49,691 nt of DNA from Treponema sp. (lineage in GTDB: Bacteria > Spirochaetota > Spirochaetia > Treponematales > Breznakiellaceae): positions 1-49,691 of the forward strand of contig JAISNI010000053.1 in NCBI GenBank assembly GCA_031276295.1, written 5' to 3'. The notes beneath the pieces were generated by a model. It worked only from the letters and a program-made list of their open reading frames with translations. It was not told the origin of the DNA and did no database searches. A program made the position numbers and the translations under genes. Positions 42,833-49,691 of the stretch are shown piece after piece. Numbering within the stretch: the first letter of the stretch is position 1; each line of letters opens with the position of its first letter.

Positions 42833-43936
42833 ATGTCATCTAAAGCAAAAACGCCGCTTGATTACGCGGCAATGGGAGCGGACACCCTGATCCGTAAATT
42901 TACCGTGGAGGAATTGCCCCCAAAAGACCGGTTCCACTATCATCAGGGGGTTTTTCTTTCCGGCATGGAACGGCTCTACCTGCTGTCCGGGGAGAAAAAA
43001 TACCACGATTATATCAAAGCCTGGGTTGATAGCTATATAGACGAGAAGGGGGAGATACGCCGTTGCGATGTCCGGGAATTCGACGATATGCAGCCGGCTA
43101 TTCTGCTTTTCAGACTCTACCGGACGACGGGGGATGAACGTTATAAAAAAGTTCTGGACCGATTTGCCCCTATCGTTGAGCAATGGCCGACCAACGCGCG
43201 GGGCGGATTTTGGCATAAATACCATTGCAAGAATCAGATGTGGCTGGACGGCCTCTACATGATAGGCCCCTACAGCGTGATGTACGCCCATTATTTTGAC
43301 AAGCCTTATTTTTACGAAACAATCTTCGTCCAGATGGACCTGATGCGCCGTAACATGACCGATCCTAAAACCGGACTGCTCTACCATGCCTGGGATGATT
43401 CAAAGGTTATAGACTGGGCGGATAAAAGCACCGGCCTGTCCCCCCAATTATGGGGCCGGGCCATAGGCTGGTATGCCGTTGCGATCCTGGATATTCTGGA
43501 TTATCTTCCCGAAGATCATCCCCGCAGGCAGGATTTTATCAATGCGGAACGGGACATCATCAATGCCCTTATCCGCTTTCAGGATGAGGATTCCGGGCTC
43601 TGGTACCAGGTGGTTGACCGCGGGGACGATCCGCGGAATTGGCTTGAAATCTCCTGCTCCTGCCTCTATACCTACGCTATCTCCAAAGCCGTCAAAAAGA
43701 ATCTGCTCCACAAAAGCTACGCGCGGTATATCCACCGGGCCTACCGCGGGATTATCGATTCACTTTCCCTTGAAGGAGGCGATCTTATCGTCCCCCGTAT
43801 CTGTATAGGTACGGGAGTAGGGGATTACGAATTTTACCTTAAACGGCCCACGGTACAGAATGATCTTCACGGCATGGGGGCGTTTCTTTTAATGTGCACC
43901 GAGTACGACGATGCCTGCAAGCAGGCGGGGCTGTAG
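42833..43936 (+). CDS. GH105 unsaturated rhamnogalacturonyl hydrolase (YteR/RhiN-like)
   Basis: The 367-residue alpha/alpha-barrel hydrolase removes unsaturated uronic acid from the end of lyase products. DDMQPAILLFRLYRTTGDER, KNQMWLDGLYMIGPYSVMY and LSPQLWGRAIGWYAVAILDI match GH105, with the catalytic Asp expected in the DGLYM segment. YRGIIDSLSLEG and ICIGTGVGDYEFYLKRPT complete the family pattern. It lacks a signal peptide and is cytoplasmic. GGAGGAATAAA across the ogl stop is its ribosome site. Together with ogl it indicates use of unsaturated pectin oligomers. GH88 is the alternative family. Confidence 0.9.
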   Translation: MSSKAKTPLDYAAMGADTLIRKFTVEELPPKDRFHYHQGVFLSGMERLYLLSGEKKYHDYIKAWVDSYIDEKGEIRRCDVREFDDMQPAILLFRLYRTTGDERYKKVLDRFAPIVEQWPTNARGGFWHKYHCKNQMWLDGLYMIGPYSVMYAHYFDKPYFYETIFVQMDLMRRNMTDPKTGLLYHAWDDSKVIDWADKSTGLSPQLWGRAIGWYAVAILDILDYLPEDHPRRQDFINAERDIINALIRFQDEDSGLWYQVVDRGDDPRNWLEISCSCLYTYAISKAVKKNLLHKSYARYIHRAYRGIIDSLSLEGGDLIVPRICIGTGVGDYEFYLKRPTVQNDLHGMGAFLLMCTEYDDACKQAGL

Positions 43937-43980
43937 GGATAAGAGCCGTTTTCCGTATCCAAGTTTTTGGTTGTTTATAA

Positions 43981-44040
43981 TCAGAGCCGGGCAGGTTTCC
44001 CTGCGGGGCTTAGGTTAATGCCGCCGCGGGGAAGCTCTGA
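43981..44040 (+). other. Structured intergenic segment
   Basis: The gap from 43937 to 44421 holds no gene. TCAGAGC (43981) pairs with GCTCTGA (44034-44040) and encloses a smaller stem, GCAGG/CCTGC. It could be a terminator-like or regulatory structure for the GH105 transcript; no known riboswitch pattern is recognised. The MITE fragment and a promoter follow in the same gap. Confidence 0.35.
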
Positions 44041-44121
44041 AACGTTTTTAGGATTCGGGGCTTCCTTTCTAACACAATCCGCGGCGTGTGAATGAACGTT
44101 GCGGCGGACGAGGCGCCCTCC

Positions 44122-44170
44122 GGCGGTTTGTTGCGCTTCGGCGCAAAACCGTATGAAAATTCACGAATGT
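44122..44170. repeat. MITE-like family, one-sided fragment (copy D)
   Basis: GGCGGTTTGTTGCGCTTCGG, then CGCAAAACCGTATGAAAATT and CACGAATGT, parallel the left half of copy A (2106-2155) with about 20% change. The other half is missing. Confidence 0.6.
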
Positions 44171-44342
44171 TAAAAATTAAAACTGTCAATAACGAGCGAT
44201 TCGTTCAACCCTAAAGGTTTTAATTCACCGGGGAAATGTTTACCTCTTCCGGTCAAAAAGGGCAAAAACGAACAAAAAGACTAAAAATATCCCACCGGCT
44301 TTCTATGCCCTGCATGAAGACCTTTATTAGCGACAGGGTCCC

Positions 44343-44370
44343 TTGACAAAAAATTTTCTATATGTAATAT
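44343..44370 (+). promoter_or_regulatory. Sigma-70-type promoter of the Lpl transporter operon
   Basis: TTGACA (44343-44348) and TAATAT (44365-44370) are 16 bp apart, followed by an AT-rich start region. Transcription from here would begin near 44377, which leaves only 12 bases before the ATG at 44389 and about 45 before the ATG at 44422. Confidence 0.7.
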
Positions 44371-44421
44371 TAAACCTATCGTTATAGTATGAATATTGAA
44401 ACAGAGAAAAGGTCAAAAAAG

Positions 44422-45414
44422 ATGATTAGTCAGAAGGGAAAAGGTCAAAAATTACTTGTTTCCTTAAAAGGAATGGCTATTAAAACCACATTCACCGGAA
44501 TGCTAAAAAAGCGAGGGTTGTACCTCAAGCTTCTCAAGTATTGGGATCTCTATCTTTTGATTCTGCCGGTGGTGATCTATTTCGTTATTTTTCATTACGC
44601 CCCCCTCTACGGGATACAGATTGCCTTCAAGCGTTTCACTCCCGCCCAAGGGATCGCCGGTAGCCCCTGGATAGGCTTCCAGAATTTTACCCGGTTCTTC
44701 AATTCTTTCTACTTTGGGCGGCTCCTGCGGAACACCATCTCCCTGAGCCTCCTGCAGCTCCTGGCGGGCTTCCCCTTCCCCATTCTCCTGGCGATCATGA
44801 TCAGCGAGATCCGTATGGGCTTCTTCAAAAAGGGGATGCAGTTAGTGTTTTACGCCCCCCGGTTTATCTCGGTGGTAGTGGTGGTGAGTATTATGTCGGT
44901 GCTATTTTCTTACTCCGGGGGGATCGTCAACATCCTGATGGAAAAGCTGGGGGGCCAACGGGTGGACTTTATGACCCATCCGGCCTACTTCAAACCCATA
45001 TACGTCATTTCGGGGATTTGGCAGAATTCGGGCTGGACCAGTATCATCTACGTGGCTACCATTTCGGGGATAGACTCGGAGATCTACGAGGCCGCCATCG
45101 TGGACGGCGCTAGCCGGGTCCGGCGGATATGGAGCATCACCCTGCCCTGCATGATCCCCACCATCGTTACCATGTTCATCCTCAACATGGGGCATATTAT
45201 GAACATCGGCTTTGACAAGGTGTACCTCATGCAGTACCCCATGAATATGGAAACCTCGGACATCATCACCACCTTTGTGTACCGGGCGGGGATTATCCAG
45301 GGGGAGTACCATTTTGCCACCGCAGTGGGGCTCTTTAACAACATCATCAATTTTCTTCTGCTTCTGGGGACAAACAAACTTTCCAAGAAGCTGACCGATT
45401 CGGGTCTGTGGTAG
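44422..45414 (+). CDS. lplB: LplB-type carbohydrate ABC transporter permease
   Basis: The permease of about 330 residues has six hydrophobic helices and the MalF-type loop EAAIVDGASRVRRIWSITLP (about residue 225). The N-terminal pattern YWDLYLLILPVVIYFVIFHY, then APLYGIQIAFKRF, is characteristic of LplB/YtcP proteins for complex oligosaccharides. The ATG at 44422 behind GAAAAGG (44405-44412) is preferred. The ATG at 44389 adds 11 polar residues but has no ribosome site. No ATPase gene is in the operon, so a shared MsmX-type ATPase is expected elsewhere. The substrate is presumably pectin-derived. Confidence 0.9.
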   Translation: MISQKGKGQKLLVSLKGMAIKTTFTGMLKKRGLYLKLLKYWDLYLLILPVVIYFVIFHYAPLYGIQIAFKRFTPAQGIAGSPWIGFQNFTRFFNSFYFGRLLRNTISLSLLQLLAGFPFPILLAIMISEIRMGFFKKGMQLVFYAPRFISVVVVVSIMSVLFSYSGGIVNILMEKLGGQRVDFMTHPAYFKPIYVISGIWQNSGWTSIIYVATISGIDSEIYEAAIVDGASRVRRIWSITLPCMIPTIVTMFILNMGHIMNIGFDKVYLMQYPMNMETSDIITTFVYRAGIIQGEYHFATAVGLFNNIINFLLLLGTNKLSKKLTDSGLW

Positions 45415-45423
45415 GGGGAGTAT

Positions 45424-46305
45424 ATGGCGGATAAAATGACCGCTGGGGACCGGATCTTTCTGACCCTGGTTACCACCTTTTTGATCTTCTTTACGATCCT
45501 CATCCTTTATCCCTTGTTCTTTATCCTGAGCGCATCCTTCAGCGATCCCCAGGCGGTACTCCGGGGTCGTATGTGGCTCTGGCCTGTGGGCTGGAACCTC
45601 AATGCCTACCGGCGGGTTTTTTCCAACGCGGAAATAGGCAGGAGCTTCTTCAACTCGGTGTTCTACACCGTTACGGGGACCTTCTTCAGCCTGGCCCTCA
45701 CCACTTTGGCGGCCTTCTGCCTTTCCCGAAGAGACCTGCCAGGGAAGACCTTCCTGACCCTTTTTTTCACCTTCACCATGTTTTTTGCCGGAGGCATCAT
45801 CCCCACCTATCTGGTTATCCGGGGCCTGGGGATGTTCAACACCTTCTGGGTCATGGTGATCCCCGGTTCTGTGTCGGTGTTTAACCTTTTGGTGATGCGG
45901 ACCTTCATGTCCACCAGCATCCCGGAAGAACTGTTCGAGGCGGCCTACGTGGATGGTTGCAGCAACACCCGGATCCTCTTCGCGGTGGTACTTCCTTTAA
46001 GCGCCTCCATCATTGTGGTGATGATCCTCTTCTATGGGGTGAATTACTGGAACGAATTTTTCAAGGCACTCATCTACCTGAAGGACCGGTTCCGCTATCC
46101 CCTGCAGCTCATCCTTCGGGAAATTCTCCTGGAAAGCCAGGCGGACAGCATGACCGAACTGGAGAGTACCTCCAGCAAGGTCCTCCTTTCCGAGGGGATC
46201 AAGTATGCCAGTTGCATAGTGGCCTCGGCGCCCCTCCTCCTCATCTATCCCTTCTTACAGAAGTTCTTCGAGCGGGGGATTATGGTGGGGGCGGTCAAGG
46301 GCTGA
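45424..46305 (+). CDS. lplC: LplC-type carbohydrate ABC transporter permease
   Basis: The 293-residue second permease has six helices and the MalG-type loop FEAAYVDGCSNTRILFAVVL (about residues 173-192). FTILILYPLFFILSASFSD and MFFAGGIIPTYLVIRGLGMF are typical of LplC/YesQ. It starts 10 bp after lplB with GGGGGAG as ribosome site. The C-terminal half (DSMTELESTSSKVLLSEGIK) lies before the last helix, as is usual in the family. Confidence 0.9.
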   Translation: MADKMTAGDRIFLTLVTTFLIFFTILILYPLFFILSASFSDPQAVLRGRMWLWPVGWNLNAYRRVFSNAEIGRSFFNSVFYTVTGTFFSLALTTLAAFCLSRRDLPGKTFLTLFFTFTMFFAGGIIPTYLVIRGLGMFNTFWVMVIPGSVSVFNLLVMRTFMSTSIPEELFEAAYVDGCSNTRILFAVVLPLSASIIVVMILFYGVNYWNEFFKALIYLKDRFRYPLQLILREILLESQADSMTELESTSSKVLLSEGIKYASCIVASAPLLLIYPFLQKFFERGIMVGAVKG

Positions 46306-46406
46306 TGGAGGAACTGTGCCGGGAAGGCGCCCTTTCGGGCCTATTACCTTGATTAAACTAAAAAGACTGATATGATTTCATGCTAATTCATTTTTATGGA
46401 ATCCGG

Positions 46407-46431
46407 CCGGAAAGCCCAGGAGTCTTTCCGG
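46407..46431 (+). terminator. Intercistronic hairpin between lplC and the binding-protein gene
   Basis: CCGGAAAG (46407-46414) pairs with CTTTCCGG (46424-46431) over a 9-base loop in the 154-bp gap; AAATTTTTTAG follows. Such structures can stabilise the upstream mRNA or reduce read-through, giving different amounts of permease and binding protein. Confidence 0.55.
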
Positions 46432-46459
46432 TTAAACAAATTTTTTAGAGGAGAATATC

Positions 46460-48097
46460 ATGCGAAAGAGAATTTTTGTTAGGGCCCTGGTTTTCATCAT
46501 CCTGGGCTCCACTCCGGCTTTTGCCGGGGGCGGTTCCCAGGGCGGCGCCAATACGGGAACCCAGGCTCCCGCCGCACTGGTGAGCAGGGACGGTATGCCC
46601 ATTGTGGCGGAACGCCTCAACCTCACCGGGGTGGCCAGCAAGTATGTCATCGTGGACGATTGGAACACCCTGCTCATGTTTCAGACCTACGAGAAACTCA
46701 CCAATATCCATGTGGACTGGACCATGATTCCCCAGGAATCCTATATTGAGAAGCGGAACATCCTCATCGCCAGTAACGATCTGCCGGACCTGTTCCTCCG
46801 GGGTCAGTTCAGTGCGGTGGAAGAGGCCACCTACGGTGCCCAGGGTACTTTAATCCCCCTGAACAGCCTTATCGACAACTACGCTCCCAACTTCAAGGCC
46901 ATCATCACCAACAACCCGGTGGTAAAAAAATCTATCTCCCAGGCGGATGGTAACATATACACCCTGCCCCAACTCAACGAGACTATGGGGAACCTGGTAA
47001 CTAAGTACTGGGTCCGGGACACGTGGCTACAGAAACTCAACCTCCGGAAACCCGAAACTCCGGAGGAACTCTACAACTTGCTGATTAAATTCAAAAACAG
47101 CGACGCCAACGGCAACGGTCGGCAGGACGAGATCCCCCTCTCCGGGGCTTACCGGGGCACCACGGGAAAGTACATCTCTAAATACTTCGCCGGCTCCTTC
47201 GGCTTCGGTAGGATAGGAGGTATCTATGTACGAGACAACGCAGGGATTTTTCTTGACGTGGATGCCAACGACACAATGCAATTCGTTCCCTTCAGTTCCA
47301 ACTATCGAGCCATGTTCCAATACATCAACCGGCTTTATACCGAAGGGCTCATCGATCCGGAACTCTTCACCTTGGATAATAACCGTTTCATGGCCAAGGC
47401 CGAAGAGGGCAATATCGGCATGATCCTGGGAGGCAACAACTTCCAGTGGTTCGGCGGTAAGGTGATGCGGGAATATTCCTCGATCACCCCCATCAAGGGA
47501 AGCGGCGGCAGCCAGAACTGGATCATGGTGAACCCCTTCGTGCAGGTCAAGGGTACTGCGGCAATCACCAACAAGAACAAACACCCCGAGGCCACCATGC
47601 GCTACTTGGACTACCTCTATACCCCTGAGGGCACTAAGCTGGTGCGGCTGGGGGTGGAGGGAGTCACTTTTACCCGTACTCCCGCAGGAAGCTACGCTTA
47701 TGTGCCCGCCATCGCCAATGATCCCCAGGGCCGCACGGTGGACGAGATGGTGGGCAAATACACCATCTTCTGTGGCGGCGGGGTACCCCAGCTCATCGTG
47801 GATGCTATAGACCTGAGCGCGGCCCAGTGGCCGGAGATCAAGGCTTCCACTAACAATTACCTGCCCTACCTGCCCAAGGAACACCTCTCCCTCTCTTTCA
47901 CCGTGGACGAGGTGAACGAGCTTAACGCCCTATCCAACGACATCCTCACCTACATCGAAGAGATGGAGATAAAATTTATCACCGGCACGGAAAGTTTTAA
48001 CAACTGGAGCGCCTTCATTCAGAACCTGGAGCGGATGAATGCCAAACGGTACACCGAAATCTACACCGCCGCCTACCAGCGGTGGAAACGGAACTAA
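46460..48097 (+). CDS. lplA: LplA-type extracellular solute-binding protein
   Basis: The 545-residue oligosaccharide-binding protein of the ABC system has the signal peptide MRKRIFVRALVFIILGSTPAFA followed by GGGSQGG. The usual lipobox Cys before a Gly run is absent, so it may be soluble in the periplasm. It contains the EF-hand-like calcium loop NSDANGNGRQDEIPL (about residues 212-226) and the carbohydrate-binding pattern TLPQLNETMGNLVTKYWVRD, both typical of LplA/YtcQ. The ribosome site AGAGGAG precedes the ATG at 46460. It probably captures pectin oligomers for LplBC. Confidence 0.9.
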   Translation: MRKRIFVRALVFIILGSTPAFAGGGSQGGANTGTQAPAALVSRDGMPIVAERLNLTGVASKYVIVDDWNTLLMFQTYEKLTNIHVDWTMIPQESYIEKRNILIASNDLPDLFLRGQFSAVEEATYGAQGTLIPLNSLIDNYAPNFKAIITNNPVVKKSISQADGNIYTLPQLNETMGNLVTKYWVRDTWLQKLNLRKPETPEELYNLLIKFKNSDANGNGRQDEIPLSGAYRGTTGKYISKYFAGSFGFGRIGGIYVRDNAGIFLDVDANDTMQFVPFSSNYRAMFQYINRLYTEGLIDPELFTLDNNRFMAKAEEGNIGMILGGNNFQWFGGKVMREYSSITPIKGSGGSQNWIMVNPFVQVKGTAAITNKNKHPEATMRYLDYLYTPEGTKLVRLGVEGVTFTRTPAGSYAYVPAIANDPQGRTVDEMVGKYTIFCGGGVPQLIVDAIDLSAAQWPEIKASTNNYLPYLPKEHLSLSFTVDEVNELNALSNDILTYIEEMEIKFITGTESFNNWSAFIQNLERMNAKRYTEIYTAAYQRWKRN

Positions 48098-48101
48098 GAT
48101 A

Positions 48102-48137
48102 GACTGTCCCGGCAAGTGGCCGCCTGTTGGGACAGTC
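48102..48137 (+). terminator. Hairpin after lplA
   Basis: GACTGTCCC (48102-48110) pairs with GGGACAGTC (48129-48137), a perfect 9-bp stem over an 18-base loop, starting 5 bp after the lplA stop. No T-run follows. Confidence 0.5.
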
Positions 48138-48229
48138 CAATAAAGGCTATGGGGTAGAAAGCCCTCATGTTTTATAAAGTATGGCCAGCAAAGGGCCGAA
48201 CCATGATGACTGGAATACTATCCTCATCT

Positions 48230-48293
48230 CTAGCAGCCTGTTGCACTTGTGGATTTTTATACAATTTTGCGCCGAAGCGTAACATACTGCTAA
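48230..48293. repeat. MITE-like element, internally deleted copy C (64 bp)
   Basis: It begins CTAGCAGCCTGTTGCACTT and ends (minus strand) TTAGCAGTATGTTACGCTT, as in copies A and B. Only GTGGATTTTTATACAATTTT and a short CG stretch lie between, so both internal hairpins are lost. Confidence 0.75.
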
Positions 48294-48312
48294 GGACATT
48301 AAAGCTACACCG

Positions 48313-48344
48313 AAAACACCGGCCAATATCGGGCGGTGTTTTTT
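48313..48344 (+). terminator. Rho-independent terminator before the sulfatase gene
   Basis: AAAACACCG (48313-48321) pairs with CGGTGTTTT (48334-48342) over a 12-base loop, with a T-run ending at 48344. It separates the transporter operon from the sulfatase and would also work on the other strand. Confidence 0.8.
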
Positions 48345-48375
48345 GGCGCCGCTCCCCCGGGGGTATTAAGGAGAA

Positions 48376-49691
48376 ATGATGAATATCGTGTATATGCACA
48401 CCCATGACAGCGGGCGTTTTCTGGAGCCCTACGGTTATGGAATCAGTACCCCCAGGCTCATGGCCCTGGCGGAGGAATCCACCCTGTTCCGCCACTGCTA
48501 CTGCGCGGGGCCCACCTGCTCCCCCAGTCGGGCCGCTCTCCTCACGGGAACATGGCCCCATGTGAACGGTATGACGGGGCTGGCCCACCGGGGCTTTGCC
48601 CTCAGAGATTACTCCATGCACCTGGCGAACTACCTGGCGGGAGCGGGTTACGAAACCGCCCTCTGCGGCATTCAGCACGAGGCGGACCGGGCGGAAAAGA
48701 TCGGCTACCATAAGATCCTCCAGGAAAAGCGGGGGACCGATATGTATATCAACGATCCTGATGGCTACGATCTCAATTCCGCGGAAAAGGCTGCGGCTTA
48801 CCTGGAAGACCAGGCAAGAACCGGGAGGGATTTTTTTCTTTCTTTCGGGATGATCAATACCCACCGGGATTTCCCCAACCCCGAAGGACGGGTTAACCAG
48901 GCCTATGTGCAGCCCCCTTTCACCCTCTTCGATAACAAAATGAACCGGCTGGATATGGCGGGTTACATCGCCAGCGCCGCCACAGCGGATCGCTCTGCGG
49001 GAATGGTTATCGACGCGCTCAGGCGAACAGGGCTCGACAACAACACGATTCTCATCTTCACCACCGATCACGGCATCGCCTTCCCCTGGATGAAGTGCAA
49101 TCTCTACGATCCGGGGATCGGGGTGGCCCTGATGATAAAATACCCCGGGAATCCCACCCTGGGTACCGCCTCCGATGCTCTCGTTTCCCAGATCGATCTC
49201 TTCCCTACCCTCTGTGATCTATTGGAACTCCCCCGGCCCTCCTGGCTCAGCGGAGTCTCTCTGCGGCCGATCCTGGAGGGGAAAGCCGAAAAGGTAAACA
49301 AGCAGATATTTTCGGAGGTAACCTATCACGCGGCCTACGAGCCCAAACGTTGCGTCAGGACCGACCGGTACAAACTGATCCGGCACTATGATTTCCATAA
49401 CAAACTGCCCCCTTCCAACATTGACAACGGCCTTTCAAAACGGTTCATGATGGAGGCGGGGATCTTCAGCCGCACCGTGCCGCGAGAACAACTTTTTGAT
49501 CTCTGGCTGGACCCGGTGGAACGAGAAAACATGGTGGATAATCCGGCCTACGAAACGGTCTACCGGGATCTTTCCCAACGGCTCTTGAATTGGATGGAAG
49601 ATACTGCCGATCCTCTGTTGCAGTATCCCTATCGGGTACCATATCCCCATGGGGCGAAAGTCAACACGTTTGAATGTATCCATGCTGAATA
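48376..49691 (+). CDS. Sulfatase (formylglycine type), running to the window edge
   Basis: The frame starts at ATG ATG (48376, 48379) behind AAGGAG and stays open for about 438 codons to the last base, which falls within a codon beginning TA, so the stop may be the next base. It contains the sulfatase signature CSPSR in AGPTCSPSRAALLTGTWP (Cys48 is converted to formylglycine). Asp11 in YMHTHDSGR is a probable metal ligand, TTDHGIAFP is the second metal segment, and QLFDLWLDPVERENMVDNP closes the C-terminal subdomain. It removes sulfate from a sugar or polysaccharide. No signal peptide is seen, so it would act in the cytoplasm. Located after the pectin-use genes, it suggests a sulfated oligosaccharide as substrate. 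Confidence 0.88.
   Translation, partial: MMNIVYMHTHDSGRFLEPYGYGISTPRLMALAEESTLFRHCYCAGPTCSPSRAALLTGTWPHVNGMTGLAHRGFALRDYSMHLANYLAGAGYETALCGIQHEADRAEKIGYHKILQEKRGTDMYINDPDGYDLNSAEKAAAYLEDQARTGRDFFLSFGMINTHRDFPNPEGRVNQAYVQPPFTLFDNKMNRLDMAGYIASAATADRSAGMVIDALRRTGLDNNTILIFTTDHGIAFPWMKCNLYDPGIGVALMIKYPGNPTLGTASDALVSQIDLFPTLCDLLELPRPSWLSGVSLRPILEGKAEKVNKQIFSEVTYHAAYEPKRCVRTDRYKLIRHYDFHNKLPPSNIDNGLSKRFMMEAGIFSRTVPREQLFDLWLDPVERENMVDNPAYETVYRDLSQRLLNWMEDTADPLLQYPYRVPYPHGAKVNTFECIHAE

Noticed and set aside
43981-44040. Riboswitch upstream of the Lpl operon
   Set aside because: The stem structure does not match any riboswitch consensus I know, and a promoter lies downstream of it, so it would not be in the transporter leader.
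48172-49071. Minus-strand frame of 299 codons near the right edge
   Set aside because: It is the antisense of the sulfatase gene, which carries the CSPSR signature on the plus strand.

Overview
The window looks like the chromosome of a spirochaete, most likely a Treponema of the insect-gut or rumen type. This is inferred from protein character (LplB/LplC-type sugar permeases, many TPR lipoproteins, a DUF1566/Lcl-type lipoprotein, CheX plus a CheA-like kinase), moderately high GC and frequent GTG/TTG starts. No rRNA or other species marker is present, so the genus is an inference.

Layout. 1-2.7 kb: the 3' end of an M24 peptidase-like gene, an MFS transporter, an IS630 transposase remnant, and a fibronectin-III lipoprotein whose end is overwritten by a palindromic repeat. 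2.7-7.3 kb: PRPP synthetase, an FGGY sugar kinase, a strong hairpin, an abnormal tRNA-like gene carrying about 55 extra bases in its anticodon loop, a HAD phosphatase and a convergent Asp/Glu racemase. 7.3-12.1 kb (minus strand): a tight operon of solute-binding lipoprotein, DAACS-type transporter, a stop-separated second binding domain, a Cache-HAMP class III adenylate cyclase and the racemase. 12.2-14.5 kb: a decayed IS with perfect 18-bp ends, and a BrnT/BrnA toxin-antitoxin pair whose toxin lacks a normal start codon. 14.7-21.1 kb: a zinc-dependent phospholipase C-like protein, tRNA-Pro(GGG) with a duplicated 3' end, and a complete livKHMGF-type ABC operon. 21.2-25.4 kb: a membrane-bound CheA-like Hpt/ATPase sensor, CheX, and a D-amino acid aminotransferase.

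25.8-29.5 kb is an accessory zone: a mosaic lipoprotein with four tandem GPAGG-type repeats and a C-type-lectin-like end, a frameshifted pseudogene, a 7-bp minisatellite followed by two perfect hairpins, a RAYT-like Y1 transposase that has lost its HUH motif, and two inverted-repeat elements. 29.5-39.8 kb is mostly housekeeping: J-domain protein, methionine aminopeptidase, RluA-type pseudouridine synthase, PutP, TPR lipoproteins, MltD-like lytic transglycosylase and a conserved secreted protein. 40.2-49.7 kb is a pectin/uronate-use locus: Gfo/Idh/MocA oxidoreductase, oligogalacturonate lyase, GH105 hydrolase, Lpl-type ABC transporter without its own ATPase, and an FGly-type sulfatase running off the right edge.

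A family of palindromic MITE-like repeats (about 145 bp, ends beginning TAGCAG.TTGTTGC) recurs five times, with full, internally deleted and terminal-only copies. Together with the extended-anticodon-arm tRNA-like gene it is the least ordinary content here.
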